Source: Voacanga thouarsii
Lineage: Eukaryota > Streptophyta > Magnoliopsida > Gentianales > Apocynaceae
Direction of reading: 5' to 3'
NCBI GenBank assembly: GCA_026120185.1
Contig: JANUWF010002287.1
Span: 186,001-250,000 of the forward strand
DNA length: 64,000 nucleotides
The translations under genes and the position numbers were made by a program. Below are positions 45,600 to 56,331 of the stretch, one piece after another (the first letter of the stretch is position 1; the number at the start of each line of letters is the position of its first letter). A model generated the notes under the pieces. It worked only from the letters and a program-made list of their open reading frames with translations, made no database searches and was not told the DNA's origin.

Positions 45600-46173
45600 G
45601 CACTTGTAGTACTTGGATAACTGTATGAATTGGGCTGCATATTAGGCCACGGTCATGCCACCCATCGAGGAATGTACTCGGCCCGAAAAGCCTCCGTAAA
45701 ATCGTCCCAAGTCCACTTCTGCTCCTCCTTGTCCCAATCACCCCGTACCCACGCCACGATGCTCGGGACGGTCCTCTCAGCCGAAAAGCAGCGAACTTCA
45801 CCATCCTCTCTTCCGAGTATTGCAAAGTAGCAAAAATGTCCTCCATCTGCTCAATCCATTGCTCGGCTTTGTCATCCTGTTCAACCTCCCCCTGGAATGT
45901 GGGAGGCTGGAACTTCAGGAAACGCTCCAAAGCCTCATCCTCTCCCCGCGGTGGTTTCCTGGCCACCTTGTCCACTCTTTCGGTCAAGTTCTGAAGGATC
46001 GAGGCCATCTTGTCGAAAGTCTGACCCATAGTCACATCTCGTGACCTCTCCGAAGCTATCTCCTGCTCTTCCACATCGGGGGTGGAACGACGCATCTGTT
46101 CAAACTCTGGGGTGGAGGATGCACTCTCCTGCACCGTTCTGCTATGCACAACTGTTTGGCATCTTGGTGCCAT
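45600..46173 (-). pseudogene. G1 gag N-terminal and central part
   Basis: It starts MAPRCQTVVHSRTVQESASS (46173) and continues RFLKFQPPTFQGEVEQDDK, IFATLQYSEERMVKFAAF and LRGPSRA. A frameshift near 45765 shifts the AWWQRVRGDW region, and the reading rejoins the 750-codon frame near 45600. About 12 bases coding HLPG are missing compared with G2. Confidence 0.88.
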
Positions 46174-46489
46174 CTTAATCACATTCACTCAGGGTCAGTT
46201 AGTTATCAAGGGGGAAAAGAATATGCTTAGGTGCATGATCAATTGATAGTAATGTACTCATCTAAAAGAGAATATGATGATAACGTGCAGAGATAAATCA
46301 AGTAATAAACGAAACTCGTGCTTGTCATATAAACCATTCTTTGCAGAAAAGAAGGGGTCATCTCATACGATACCCTTTTTATTTAAAGTGATAAATAGGC
46401 CCTATGAGCCACATGCTCCTTTAAGGAAAAGATAAACTAACAAAGGTATGCAAATTCCAAAGAAAGAAAGAGTAAAAGCTGCTGGTCTT

Positions 46490-47181
46490 CTATGTTCGAC
46501 TCTTCCTAGTTTCAACAGAGGTATCGGAGTCGTTAGAGGCCGATTCCACCAGCCACCCCACGGAACTATCGGGTCTCCCTATGTAGTTTCTTGCAAAACT
46601 AACGCTCCCACTTGGCTGCCCTAACTCACCCTCTCGGCATCTCTTAGCTCTTATGGGCGTCTCATAGAGCTCATCCAATGCTAATCTAACTATACCTTAG
46701 GCGCAGGCCTCTCACTCCCCAAGTCAGATGGATCAACCAACCCCTTTCTTCTTAGCATGGCATCTACACCCAGTCCATATCGGAGTCCACACCCCTTAGG
46801 ACTCCCTTCTAGCTTCCTCTTTCCCTTATCTACCCCTCCTAGAGCTGACTGCCTACTGTCTCTGTCTCCCGGGACAACCTCCATTACCTCCTCGTCCTCT
46901 CTTTCTACCCCCGCCATCTTTCCCTCGTTCTCATCGTCTCCCTCATTCCCTAGCTCATCTACCTCTCCCTCACTCAACTCCGTCATCTCCTCATCTCCCT
47001 CATCTTCCCCTAGACGCTCCTCGACCTCTATCTCTGTCTCAACCACCGAGTCATCTAGCACTAACGGCTCACGCTCTCTCTCTGAATCAGACGCGGGTGG
47101 ATCGGCTACGGGTAGTGGGGCAGGTGGATTCCCGCAGCCAGCGGGCCAGTCTCTGACAGCCGATACAACTCTTTTGACCAT
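46490..47181 (-). pseudogene. ORF0 of G1
   Basis: Minus-strand copy of ORF0: MVKRVVSAVRDWPAGCGNPP, an acidic stretch EDEGDEEMTELSEGEVDE, a basic KGKRKLEGSPKGCGLRYG, and the C-terminal FARNYIGRPDSSVG. One G is missing near 46695, shifting the frame at RPAPK; the rest reads on to SVETRKSRT. The total of 692 bases against 693 in G2 and G3 shows conserved length. Function unknown. Confidence 0.7.
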
Positions 47182-47266
47182 CCTATAAACAAAAGATAAA
47201 ACTTAGCACCAGGTCAGAATACTTAAGAAAATAGAACCCCATAAGTCAAGTAATTGTCTAAACCAC

Positions 47267-47279
47267 GTCTCTGATACCA
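47267..47279 (-). other. Primer binding site of G1
   Basis: TGGTATCAGAGAC on the minus strand, two bases from the 5' LTR end. Confidence 0.92.
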
Positions 47280-47281
47280 CT

Positions 47282-50200
47282 TGTAACACCCCACGACTAC
47301 GTACCCTAAAAGGACGGGGATGTCGCCCCATCTCGTAGGACAAGGGGTCTTTAGAACGAGGTATAAAATATAAAGGCAATCTCCAAAAGGATCAACTTAG
47401 ATAAATAAAGAAATACTCTTATTACATCAGGCTCAACCTGGAGTAAAACGGAATAAAACAAAATATTGTTTAGAAGCATAAGCAACAAATGTCTCCTAGA
47501 ACGGATAGAGAAAATAGCAAAAGCTTCAACTATTACATGCCCCGCTAACTCAGCACAGTCCATCCCCTGAAAACATGATGTAAAACAGTGTGAGAATAAA
47601 TCTCAGTAAGTCCTGTGTGTGCACATGGTGTTTTAAATAGTTCGTGTATGCAAAGTGTAAAACATTTGTAGAAATAATTTGGCAAATCATAACAATCTCT
47701 TTTCGCAAGGAGTGGGTTTTTCTCATTGTCACACTTTGTACAAAATAAATCCTCCACTCGGATAAAAGTCATGTCACCACACGTTGGGCTCCATGAGAAC
47801 AAATTGGCCAAGGCACCACACTTTGTGCACCTTGCCCGGACCAGATTACCACACGTTGGGCGTTCTGATCAAGGTGAGTGTACAGCCCACTGGGTGAGAT
47901 ACTCCTCCATCTCTACACCCAACAAAACCATCCGGGTGTCCATGCCGGGAATATAAGTGATACCATACCAGGTACACATGCTAGCTCGGACTGGCCTGAC
48001 CAAGCAACACTGTCGCCTTTTCAAGCAGAGTTCATCTTCTGGAGGTGGCCTCCTGCCAGGAGACTTATGCTAGCCCTCCAAGACTAGTATTGTTAGCCTA
48101 CCCTTATTGAGTACTCAACAAACATATCCGTCAATTCCTTATTCAAAATATTTCGAAACCTTGGCTTTGTAAAACGTGGTTTTCTTTAAAAGAGATTTTT
48201 AAAAATTTAAGGAAAAGAATAGTTTTCTTGATAAAACCGTTAGTTTGACAAAACCGTTTAAATAATAAATATCCGTGTTTACAACCCAAGCAAACATAGT
48301 TTAACAATAGCTTTACAAAGCTTCACAACATGGACTTGCCATCACAACCTTTAACAAAATAGTTTATAAAAGGACTTACCATCACAACATTTAATAAAAG
48401 AGTTTATGCAAGGACTTACTTGATATGCCTCAGATAAACGTGATAAATTCATAGCTGGCTTTCCTCAATTATCCACCTGATCTAAACCATATAATATCAT
48501 GATCAGGGTCTCAATTAATTCAAACATGCTCTAATCCCATTTATTTTAACAACAATTCGCAATCCCCTATTTAATTCCAAGTAAACTATTCAATCCCCAA
48601 AGATCATATACTATGACCACATGTTTATCTCGCTAATAAACACCATTAAACTTTACTTTCGTCATCAAGGGAGGGTATTCCCTTACCTTGCAACTACCGG
48701 GTAATGAGGTCTCGATGCTCCTATGGTAATCGTCCCGAGTTCGCTTGAGAAGAAGAGAGAAGCTACCTCATTTGCTCCTCTTGACCGAAAATTAAGGAAG
48801 AAGAGGAAATCAGCCTCTATAGGGCGTGATTTAAGGGTAGAAGAAAGAGAAAAGAATCATTAGAGGAAACGGCATCAAGAGGTTGAGAGGATTTTTGCTT
48901 ACCTTAAGGTGTGTTCTATTTTTGCTTGGAATAGCTCTTGAGTTTTCGAAAATTTGCAGAGAGAATTTGCTGAAATTTTTGTGTAGAATGGAGAGGATAG
49001 ACGGTTGCTAGGATTTAAAGTAGGAGAAGATTGACTTAGGGTTAGATGGTGATGTTTAGAAAGACTCCTAATGGCTTTAGGTTTCTTGGACAGCAAGGGC
49101 GAAATTTCAACTTGTTGTGCCCTTTGATGCTGGCCGAATTTGGAAGGGTGTAGTGGAGGAAAATATTCTACAATTTGCTCCTCTATGCTAGCCGAAATAC
49201 TGCTCAAAAGAAGGGTGAATGTGTACAGATTTTTGGGCCAAACAAGGAAGAGTTTGTGTGGATGTTGATGACTGAAAAATCCTGTGCAAGGGGTGCCAAA
49301 ATTCTGTGCAAAAGTAACAAGTTTTGGACTGTTTTGGCTGCTGTAATTGTACCGAAATTTCCAGAGGAAAATTGAGGGTTTTGGGTGCTGAAAATAGCTT
49401 GATCAGCTAGGGTTTTTCAGTGGATTATGTGTGCAGAATTTTGGTTGGAGTAGGAGTTCAAGGCTGGCCGAAATTCCTGCACAAAGCTGACCGAATTTTC
49501 TATGTACAAGCTGAACGAATTTCAGTGATTTTGTGTGAATAAAATTCTGGTTTTGTGCAGCTAAGGTACCCTGAATTGATGAGGAATATTTAGGTGTGTT
49601 GAGCTAGGATTTACAGAGTTGGATTGTAGCTAAGAAGGGCTGGAATTTCGAACAGCTTAGGTTGATACAAAGCTGCCGAAATTCAGCTAGGAAAAGGAAG
49701 AAAATCCTAGTTGAATTTGGATTAAAATAAAATCTGGTTTTTATCAAGGATTTGGATAGGATTTCCTCTAGTCCTAGAAGAGTTTGGATTGAGCTAAAAG
49801 TCCTCCAGGAAGTGGCGGCATTTGCTGGAATTTTTTTCCAGATTTTTAGCTAACATTCTAGGATTAAAATCAACAAGATTTCCTACTAGGAAAAGGGCTC
49901 ATTAATTCCACCTATCCATGGCAACATCTATCTAGCTAAAATCAAGCTAATATTTTAATTACTAGCTAGTGTTTTTTTTTGAAAATCCTGAGGAACACAA
50001 GCTGAAAATTAAAGGTGAACTTTATTCACATCAAAGTCCTTGAATTTAGGAAATAAATATAGAGACTTATTTCCTTGGAGTAAAAATACTAAAATTTCTC
50101 TAGGATAGCTAGATTCTTTTTCAGCCAAGACAAGAAATGGTTTAAGGAAAATAATTTCAAGAGGAGAAACTAAATTCACAAAAGGTAGGATTCGAACTCG

Positions 50201-50502
50201 GGTCACCAAAGGTAATCACCAACCTCCCAGCTATTCCAAAACAACTCCAATACTAATTTTTCTACAAGTAGTTCTTACCACCCCAATACTCATCCTTCCA
50301 AATCTTCGACCAAACCTCCCTTATCCAAATCTTTAACAACACAACTATTTCACATCAATTAATTCAAATGCAAGACCAACGGAAAAATTCACATGCATCC
50401 ATGCAAATAAAAATTATTCTAGCTACCACATAAAATGCAAGATGCTATGCAATGCATGACTTTTTTCCCATAGTCAAAGGTGGTTTTGGGCGGGGTATTA
50501 CA
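47282..50502 (-). mobile_element. G1 5' LTR
   Basis: An uninterrupted 3221-bp LTR on the minus strand. It includes the conserved 66-codon frame (50209-50009), the tRNA-like words near 50180-50230 and the terminal hairpins near 47310-47345. It is the best reference for the unbroken G1 3' LTR. Confidence 0.93.
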
Positions 50503-50621
50503 CATTGACTAACTTTTTCGACATGAGAACGATTCTCAAATTTCTATACTAGTTCAGAAAATTTGTCTCGGTAAGCTTGTTCATTTTCAAAACACTACAT
50601 AAGTTTATGTTTGTTATCATG
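50503..50621 (-). pseudogene. Copia B gag start
   Basis: The minus-strand ATG at 50621 reads TNINLCSVLKMNKLTETNF then a stop and YRNLRIVLMSKKL, matching the N-terminus of Copia A gag (9335). It is separated from the rest of B gag (18462-19090) by the insertion of G1. Confidence 0.82.
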
Positions 50622-50760
50622 ATGCAAATGACCTAAATGTAAAGATAGAAAAATTAGAAAAATGTATATGCACATGATATGCATATAATTAGGTCTTTAA
50701 TTAAGTGTATAATTATGTCGCTATTTTACTCAAATCAATAGCCCCCTATCTATTGATTTG

Positions 50761-50782
50761 GGAAAGCCTTTGGAAGCTTTCC
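50761..50782 (-). other. Conserved leader hairpin in Copia B
   Basis: GGAAAGC and GCTTTCC around an 8-nt loop, the counterpart of 9474-9496 in Copia A. Confidence 0.55.
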
Positions 50783-51799
50783 TAATGAACTGGTATCCAA
50801 ATTTCTTAAGAATGACATTAGAACTACCCACCAAACCATTTTTAAGTTCAATGGTAGGTATCCAATACCAATTACATTGAATGTAATTATTGGATCATTA
50901 GGTGATCAACATCTTTTAATCTTAAAACCTTCAAGCTAACCCAATCTTACCTCTAATTTTCTTTATATTTAAGTTAGCCCAACCGAGATAAAGAAATTAG
51001 TTAAATCCAATCCATTAATCAAGAATTTAAATTCTATAGCTTGAACATACTCGATGTCAAGTAGACTTGGTTCTGCCCAATAACTTGGTCTCGAAAAAAA
51101 GCTCTCATTCTTACTACATTAATGGAAGGCATTAGATTAAATATTAATTGAGGGATTTGTTATATTAGTGGTCTCATACATTTGACATGCATAAATATTG
51201 ACACATTGACAGTATTATAATAGAGTCAATTACATGACTTGGTTATGGACTTATCCAAACTAAATTCTTTGAGTCAAGCAAGAAATTAATTTTAGTTAAA
51301 CATATGTGTTCATGCATGTTTTGAGAAGAAAGTCTTACCATCTTCTTGCTTTGTTTTAGTCGCCATCTTCATAAACTTGTAAAATAATTTCTATTCCTAT
51401 CTAACCTATGTAATCTAATTACATAAATTTTTAATGAAGAAACCTCAAGTTATATTCGAGGGGATTTAGATGAGAAGAGAAATTATAAGAGAATTATAGA
51501 GAAAGGCATGACATGCAAGCCATAGTTATTCAAAACAAAATAATAAAATGCATTATACAAAATTAATTGGTCTAAGTCTATAACCAAGCTAACATTTCAA
51601 AATCATGCTTAAAACATATTAAGCAAAATAATTATATATAAAATATAAATTTCCAAAATCATTATTTTGGAAAAAGAATGTGGTTAGTCCCAGAATTAAA
51701 TTTTGGGAAAAAAATTAGGTCCTTTTTAAATTTGGAACAAAAAAATGTGGGTCAAACGGAAAAATAGAAAAGATTTTTTTAAAAAAAAATAATGTAGAA

Positions 51800-51817
51800 G
51801 AAGCCCGCGCGGGCTTC
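51800..51817. other. Perfect 18-bp GC palindrome in Copia B leader
   Basis: GAAGCCCGCGCGGGCTTC is a perfect palindrome. Two partial repeats follow, TAGCCCGTGCGAGG (51821-51834) and AAGCCCGCGCTGG (51845-51857), all in a very AT-rich context. Confidence 0.8.
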
Positions 51818-52422
51818 CTTTAGCCCGTGCGAGGAAAATGTCCCAAGCCCGCGCTGGTTTGTGAAAAAGAAAAAGTCAATTGCAATTGCTACAATTTGCA
51901 ATTTTTTTTTTAATTTTCTGGAAACAATTTCCAGAAACTAGCTATTCCAATATATTTTTTTAATTTTCAGAACCAACTTCTTGAAACAACAAAATAGCAA
52001 TTTTCTTTTCTATTTTCTGATTTTTTTTCGAAAGAATTTTTCCTTACAAAATGAAAATAACAATTTTTTTTTCTTTTCCTCTCTGGAAGTTTCCTTTTTT
52101 TAATATTTTTAAAAACAATTGAAATTCCAATCAAATTAGAAACAATTAACTTGAAAACAATTCCCGTAAGGCCTCCCCCCCTTCCTTCTTGGAAACGATT
52201 TTCCTAAAAAAACAAAATAGCAATTTCCTTTTTTGTTCAATTCCTAAGTAAAACGAAAACATGCAATTTGCTATTTCCATTACAGTTTACGGGAAAAAGG
52301 AAACAATATTATGGAAACAATTTCCTAATTCCTATTTATTATTATTATTTATAGAAATAATTTCCAAGAATTTTGGAAATCCTTTTACTAAAACCAATTT
52401 CATTAATTAATATACGTAAAAT

Positions 52423-52446
52423 AACAACAACAACAACAACAACAAC
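52423..52446. repeat. CAA microsatellite
   Basis: About eight CAA units in the Copia B leader. Confidence 0.88.
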
Positions 52447-52591
52447 CCATTAAAACGTATTTTTCCAAAATCAAAATATTTGTGAAACAATTTTATGGAC
52501 CCAAATATAATCTTTGAAATAATTTTAAAATTTAGAATATTTATGAAACAATTTCATAACAGAAATGAAACCCATAAAACACATACAAGAT

Positions 52592-52604
52592 GGTTCTGAT
52601 AGTA
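52592..52604 (-). other. Degenerate primer binding site of Copia B
   Basis: On the minus strand TACTATCAGAACC, three changes from TGGTATCAGAGCC in Copia A, at the same one-base distance from the LTR. Confidence 0.8.
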
Positions 52605-52605
52605 C

Positions 52606-53768
52606 TGTTGGATTTCGATCATGAAAAAATAATTAATGCTTAGGGAAAAATAAAACAAAATCTACTCAAAAGAATTACTCGTATATAATTAAATAGATTA
52701 GGACAAGGAAGAAAAATGAGTTACCTCTAAATTGTGGCTTTTGAAATTATTCTTCACGCCCATGAAATCCTTCCGTATATTTTGTTCAAGTACGAACTAT
52801 CAAAATTTTAAGTATAAAAATTTCTCTAATAGTATCCACACAAAAAACTATACTTCATAGGTGCCACGAACCAATACTAGTAGGTTATGTGTGGCAACTG
52901 TTAGGATTAATATTTAGAGAAGAGTAGAAAAGAAAACTGTGTACATTTTTGTTTGTTCTTGAGCAGCGGATTTTCTTCCTTTAACCGAGAACAAAAACTT
53001 TGTATGTAAATTGAAGCCTGTTTAACTGTACTGTAGAAACCAAAAACATGTACAGTACTTGTTTCCTAATTCGTTTAGTAAACAAATATTTGTCCCTTTT
53101 CCAATTATGGGATTTGAGTTTTTAAAATTACAATTTAGCCTATAAATTATGACAAATTTATAATTCAAGCACAAGACTTTTAAATAATTATAATTCAAAC
53201 CCAACTAATTATAATACTTTATAATTAGCCTACAATAATTATTTTTTCTCCCAAATAAATCCCATTTAATTATAAAATAATATCCTGAGTACCAATTCGT
53301 CTTTTGTGAGTGACCTATTAGGTTTTCTAATCAATTGGTAGCTAATTTTAATTAGGTTTAATTTATTAATTTTCTAATTAATAAATCTCTATTTAGAAGA
53401 TCATGAGTAGTATCTAACAATGCATCATGGTCACCTAAAAGTTTAGAAAGTCATTGTAGAAAGTCATGCAACATGAACCTTTCAATAGCAAAATACCATT
53501 GTAATAAACTCTTTTCATTATTCTATATCTCATTCGATTTTAGAATATGGAATTACTGGCAACTCCTACTAGAATATAATTAATTCTAGTCGAAATTTAT
53601 TAGTACTTGTTTCAGAATCTATTACTCAACATGTGTATCAATTAGAACTATTTCCAACACATAATTGCCTTGGCTAAGGATTTCTTAAATTATGATTCCG
53701 TACAAGTAATCGTGAGATACACGCCCCTACTATTAAGAGTGATGAATCCTTTACTGACCCTCTCAAAC
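52606..53768 (-). mobile_element. 5' LTR of Copia B, cut by CACTA terminus
   Basis: It starts TGTTGGATTTCGATCATG beside the primer site. From about 53300 it aligns by eye with the Copia A LTR (11900-12420). It stops at 53768, where CACTA sequence begins; about 0.6 kb of the expected LTR is missing. No continuation was found to the right within the window. Confidence 0.82.
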
Positions 53769-54430
53769 ACTACTAGAAAAAGGCTAATTACCAATAGATA
53801 ATTCCCAACAAACCAGGTTCGGTTGATAATTACCAACAAATTACCAATCGATTCCCAACAAATGTGGAATGTGTTGCATTTCAGGAATTTAGCAACAACT
53901 TACCAACTGTGTGTATTATGTTGTTGATTTTTCTGTTGGTAATCTGTTGGTATACAGGCGGAAAATATTTACCAACTTGTTACCCACAAAATGAGTATAG
54001 TTGGTACCTATGTCTGATGGTAATCTATTAGTAATATGGAGGGAATATTGTTCCACCAAGTTACCAACGGAATACTAACTGAAGTGGGTAGTTGGTAGAT
54101 ATTTCAGTTGGTAAAATAGTTGGTAATGTGATGGTCAATTTGTTGCCAACAGAATTACCATTCAAAATATCTGTTGGAAATATAGTAAATCAATGTCCAA
54201 TAAGATACCAACAGAATTGCCAACTGTATTTATTTAGTTGTTGATATTTGTGTTGGTAATTTATTGGTAATATGTCGGTAAACAGGAGGGAAAATATTTA
54301 CCAATAAATTACGCATAATTGGTAACTATGTCTGATAGTAATCTGTTGGTGAATAGGAGGAAGGTTTTGTTTTGCAGATATTCCAATGAAATACCAACTG
54401 ATATAGGTAGTTGGTAGAAGTTTAACTAGA
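53769..54430 (+). mobile_element. CACTA (En/Spm-type) transposon terminus and subterminal repeats
   Basis: It begins CACTACTAGAAAAAGGC, the characteristic CACTA terminal inverted repeat, followed by TTACCAAC and GTTGGTAA words in both orientations, typical of transposase-binding subterminal regions. Two copies of a ~315-bp unit start near 53903 and 54218. No transposase frame and no second terminus were found, so this is one end of a truncated or larger element. Confidence 0.75.
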
Positions 54431-54459
54431 AGAAAAATAGATTTGTTGAAGATAAACAT

Positions 54460-55960
54460 ATTAATGATCTAACCATTAGATTTATTGAAATTTCTAAAAA
54501 AAAAGTAACATGATCAAATTTGAAGGTAATGGGATATATTTTTCCTCATAATCTAGTATAGTCTCTATGTAAGTGCTCAAAACCTAACGTGAAGGTGATC
54601 AAATATATTTTGCTATGAAATCTCAGACTAAAACCTAACGCATTTATGAAGATAAGCATGTCAAATTAATGATCCAACTGTTATATTTGTTAAAATTTCT
54701 AAACAAAGTATTGTGATCAAATTTGAAGGTAATTAGATATATTTTACTACATAATGTAGTATAAATCTCTATATAACAACCCAAAACCTAACGCATTTAT
54801 GAAGATAAGCATGCAAAATTAATGATCCAACCATTAATTTGAAGATAATAGGATATATTTTGCTGCATAATCTATATAACAGCCCAAAACCTAATGCATT
54901 TATGAAGACAAGCACGTAAAATGAATGATGCAGCCGTTAGATTTGTTAAAATTATTAAAAAAAAGTATTGTGACCAAAATTGAAGGTAATTGGGTATATT
55001 TTGCTACATAATCTAGAATAATCTCTATATAACAACCCAAAACCTAATGTATTTATTAAGATAAGTATGTCAAATTAAAGATCCAACCATTAGATTTGTT
55101 AAAATTGCTAAAAAACGTATTGTGACCAAATTTGAAGGTAATGGAATATATTTTTCAATATAATCTAGTATAATCTCTATATAACAATCCAAAAACCTAA
55201 CGCATTTATGAAGATAAGCATGTCAAATTAACGATCCTACAGTTACATTTGTTTAAATTTCTAAACAAAAGTATTGTAACCAAATTTGAAAGTAATCGAA
55301 TATATATATTTTTTACATAATCTAGTATAATCTCCATATAACGGCTCAAAACATAATGTATTTATGAAGATAAACATGTAAAATTAACGGTCCAATTGTT
55401 AAATTTGTTAAAATTTCTAGCAAAATTATTGTGACAAAATTTAAAGGTAATCGAATATATTTTGCTACATAATCTACTATAATCTCTATATAACTACCCA
55501 AAACCTAACGCATTTATGAAGATAAGCATGCCAAATTAATGGTCCAACCGTTAAATTTGTTAAAATTACTAAAAAATATATTGTGACCAAATTTGAAGGT
55601 AATCAGATATATTTTCCTACATAATCTAACATAATCTCTATACAACAGCCTAAAACCTAACGTATTTGTGAAGAAAAGTATGTCAAATTAACGATCCAAC
55701 CGTTAGATATATTAAAATTACTTTTAAAAAAGTATTGTAACCAAATTTGAAGGTAATCGGATACATTTTGTTGTATAATCTAGTATACTCTCTATATAAC
55801 AGCCGAAAACCTAATACATTTATAAAAATAAGCATGTCAAATAAACGATCCAATAGGTACATTTGCTAAAATTGTTAAAAAATATATCGTGACCAAATTT
55901 GAAGGTAATCGGATATATTTGGCGACTTAATCTAGCATAATCATTATATAACAGCCCAAA
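54460..55960. repeat. ~153-bp tandem repeat array
   Basis: About ten units. Landmarks such as GATATATTTTGCTACATAAT recur near 54990, 55145, 55300, 55452, 55605, 55759 and 55910, giving spacings of 151-155 bases. The left part has shorter units. Each unit contains AACCTAACGCATTTATGAAG and GTGACCAAATTTGAAGGTAA. The array adjoins the CACTA subterminal region and may belong to it. Confidence 0.85.
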
Positions 55961-56050
55961 GAATTATAAGAGTAATAAACTTTGTAATTAAGGATAGTTA
56001 TATTTAGAAGAAGAAAATAAAAGTGAAATAAAAATTCTAAATATTTTATT
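55961..56050. other. AT-rich spacer, nothing recognised
   Basis: Unique-looking AT-rich sequence between the satellite array and the CATA tract. No coding or repeat signal was recognised. Confidence 0.5.
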
Positions 56051-56131
56051 ATACATACATACATACATACATACATACATACATACATACATACATACAT
56101 ACATACATACATACATACATACATACATACA

Positions 56132-56160
<29 letters not shown>
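56051..56160. repeat. CATA/ATAC tetranucleotide microsatellite
   Basis: About 27 perfect units with no interruption. It ends ten bases from the LTR end of Copia C. Cys-Met-Tyr-Val frames on the minus strand are artefacts of this tract. Confidence 0.97.
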
Positions 56161-56164
<4 letters not shown>

Positions 56165-56170
56165 TTTTTT

Positions 56171-56331
56171 TGAAGGAATCATGAAAAACTATCAAAGGAA
56201 AATTTTCAATTTTTCGAGCCACATCAAGAAAATAGTACTTTCTTTTTCTTATTGGTCGTGGATTAACCAATGAGGGGCTGGGTTGCACTAGAACCTCTTG
56301 CGTTGGCCGGGTTGCACTGGAACCTCTTGCA
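56171..56331 (-). mobile_element. 3' LTR remnant of Copia C
   Basis: On the minus strand it ends GATTCCTTCA and matches the last 160 bases of the Copia D LTR (to 60241). It then joins RNase H coding sequence at a shared TGCA. A ~29-bp tandem duplication (AGGTTCYAGTGCAACCC words near 56279-56331) is present only here. Confidence 0.8.

Larger units (their letters stand above)
19091..50502 (-). mobile_element. Gypsy element G1 (Tekay/Del-like chromovirus), host of G2 and G3
   Basis: A minus-oriented LTR retrotransposon from TGTAACACCCC to GGGGTATTACA. Flanks are CAATG (19086-19090) and CATTG (50503-50507), a target duplication with one mismatch, inside Copia B gag. Its own parts are the 3' LTR (19091-20880 plus 40191-41618), a polypurine tract, chromodomain, integrase, RNase H, RT, protease, gag, ORF0, primer site and 5' LTR (47282-50502). 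G2 is inserted in the 3' LTR. Without G2 it is about 12.1 kb, the same size as G3. Confidence 0.92.
50622..52591 (-). other. Long untranslated leader of Copia B
   Basis: About 2 kb between gag start and primer site with no plausible coding frame, AT-rich with T and A runs. The part to about 51640 is related to the Copia A leader. It includes a conserved hairpin (50761-50782), a GC-rich palindrome block (51800-51855) and a CAA run (about 52423-52446). Confidence 0.75.

Noticed and set aside
55927..56182. Minus-strand frames with a Cys-Met-Tyr-Val repeat
   Set aside because: They are translations of the perfect CATA microsatellite and carry no independent coding signal.
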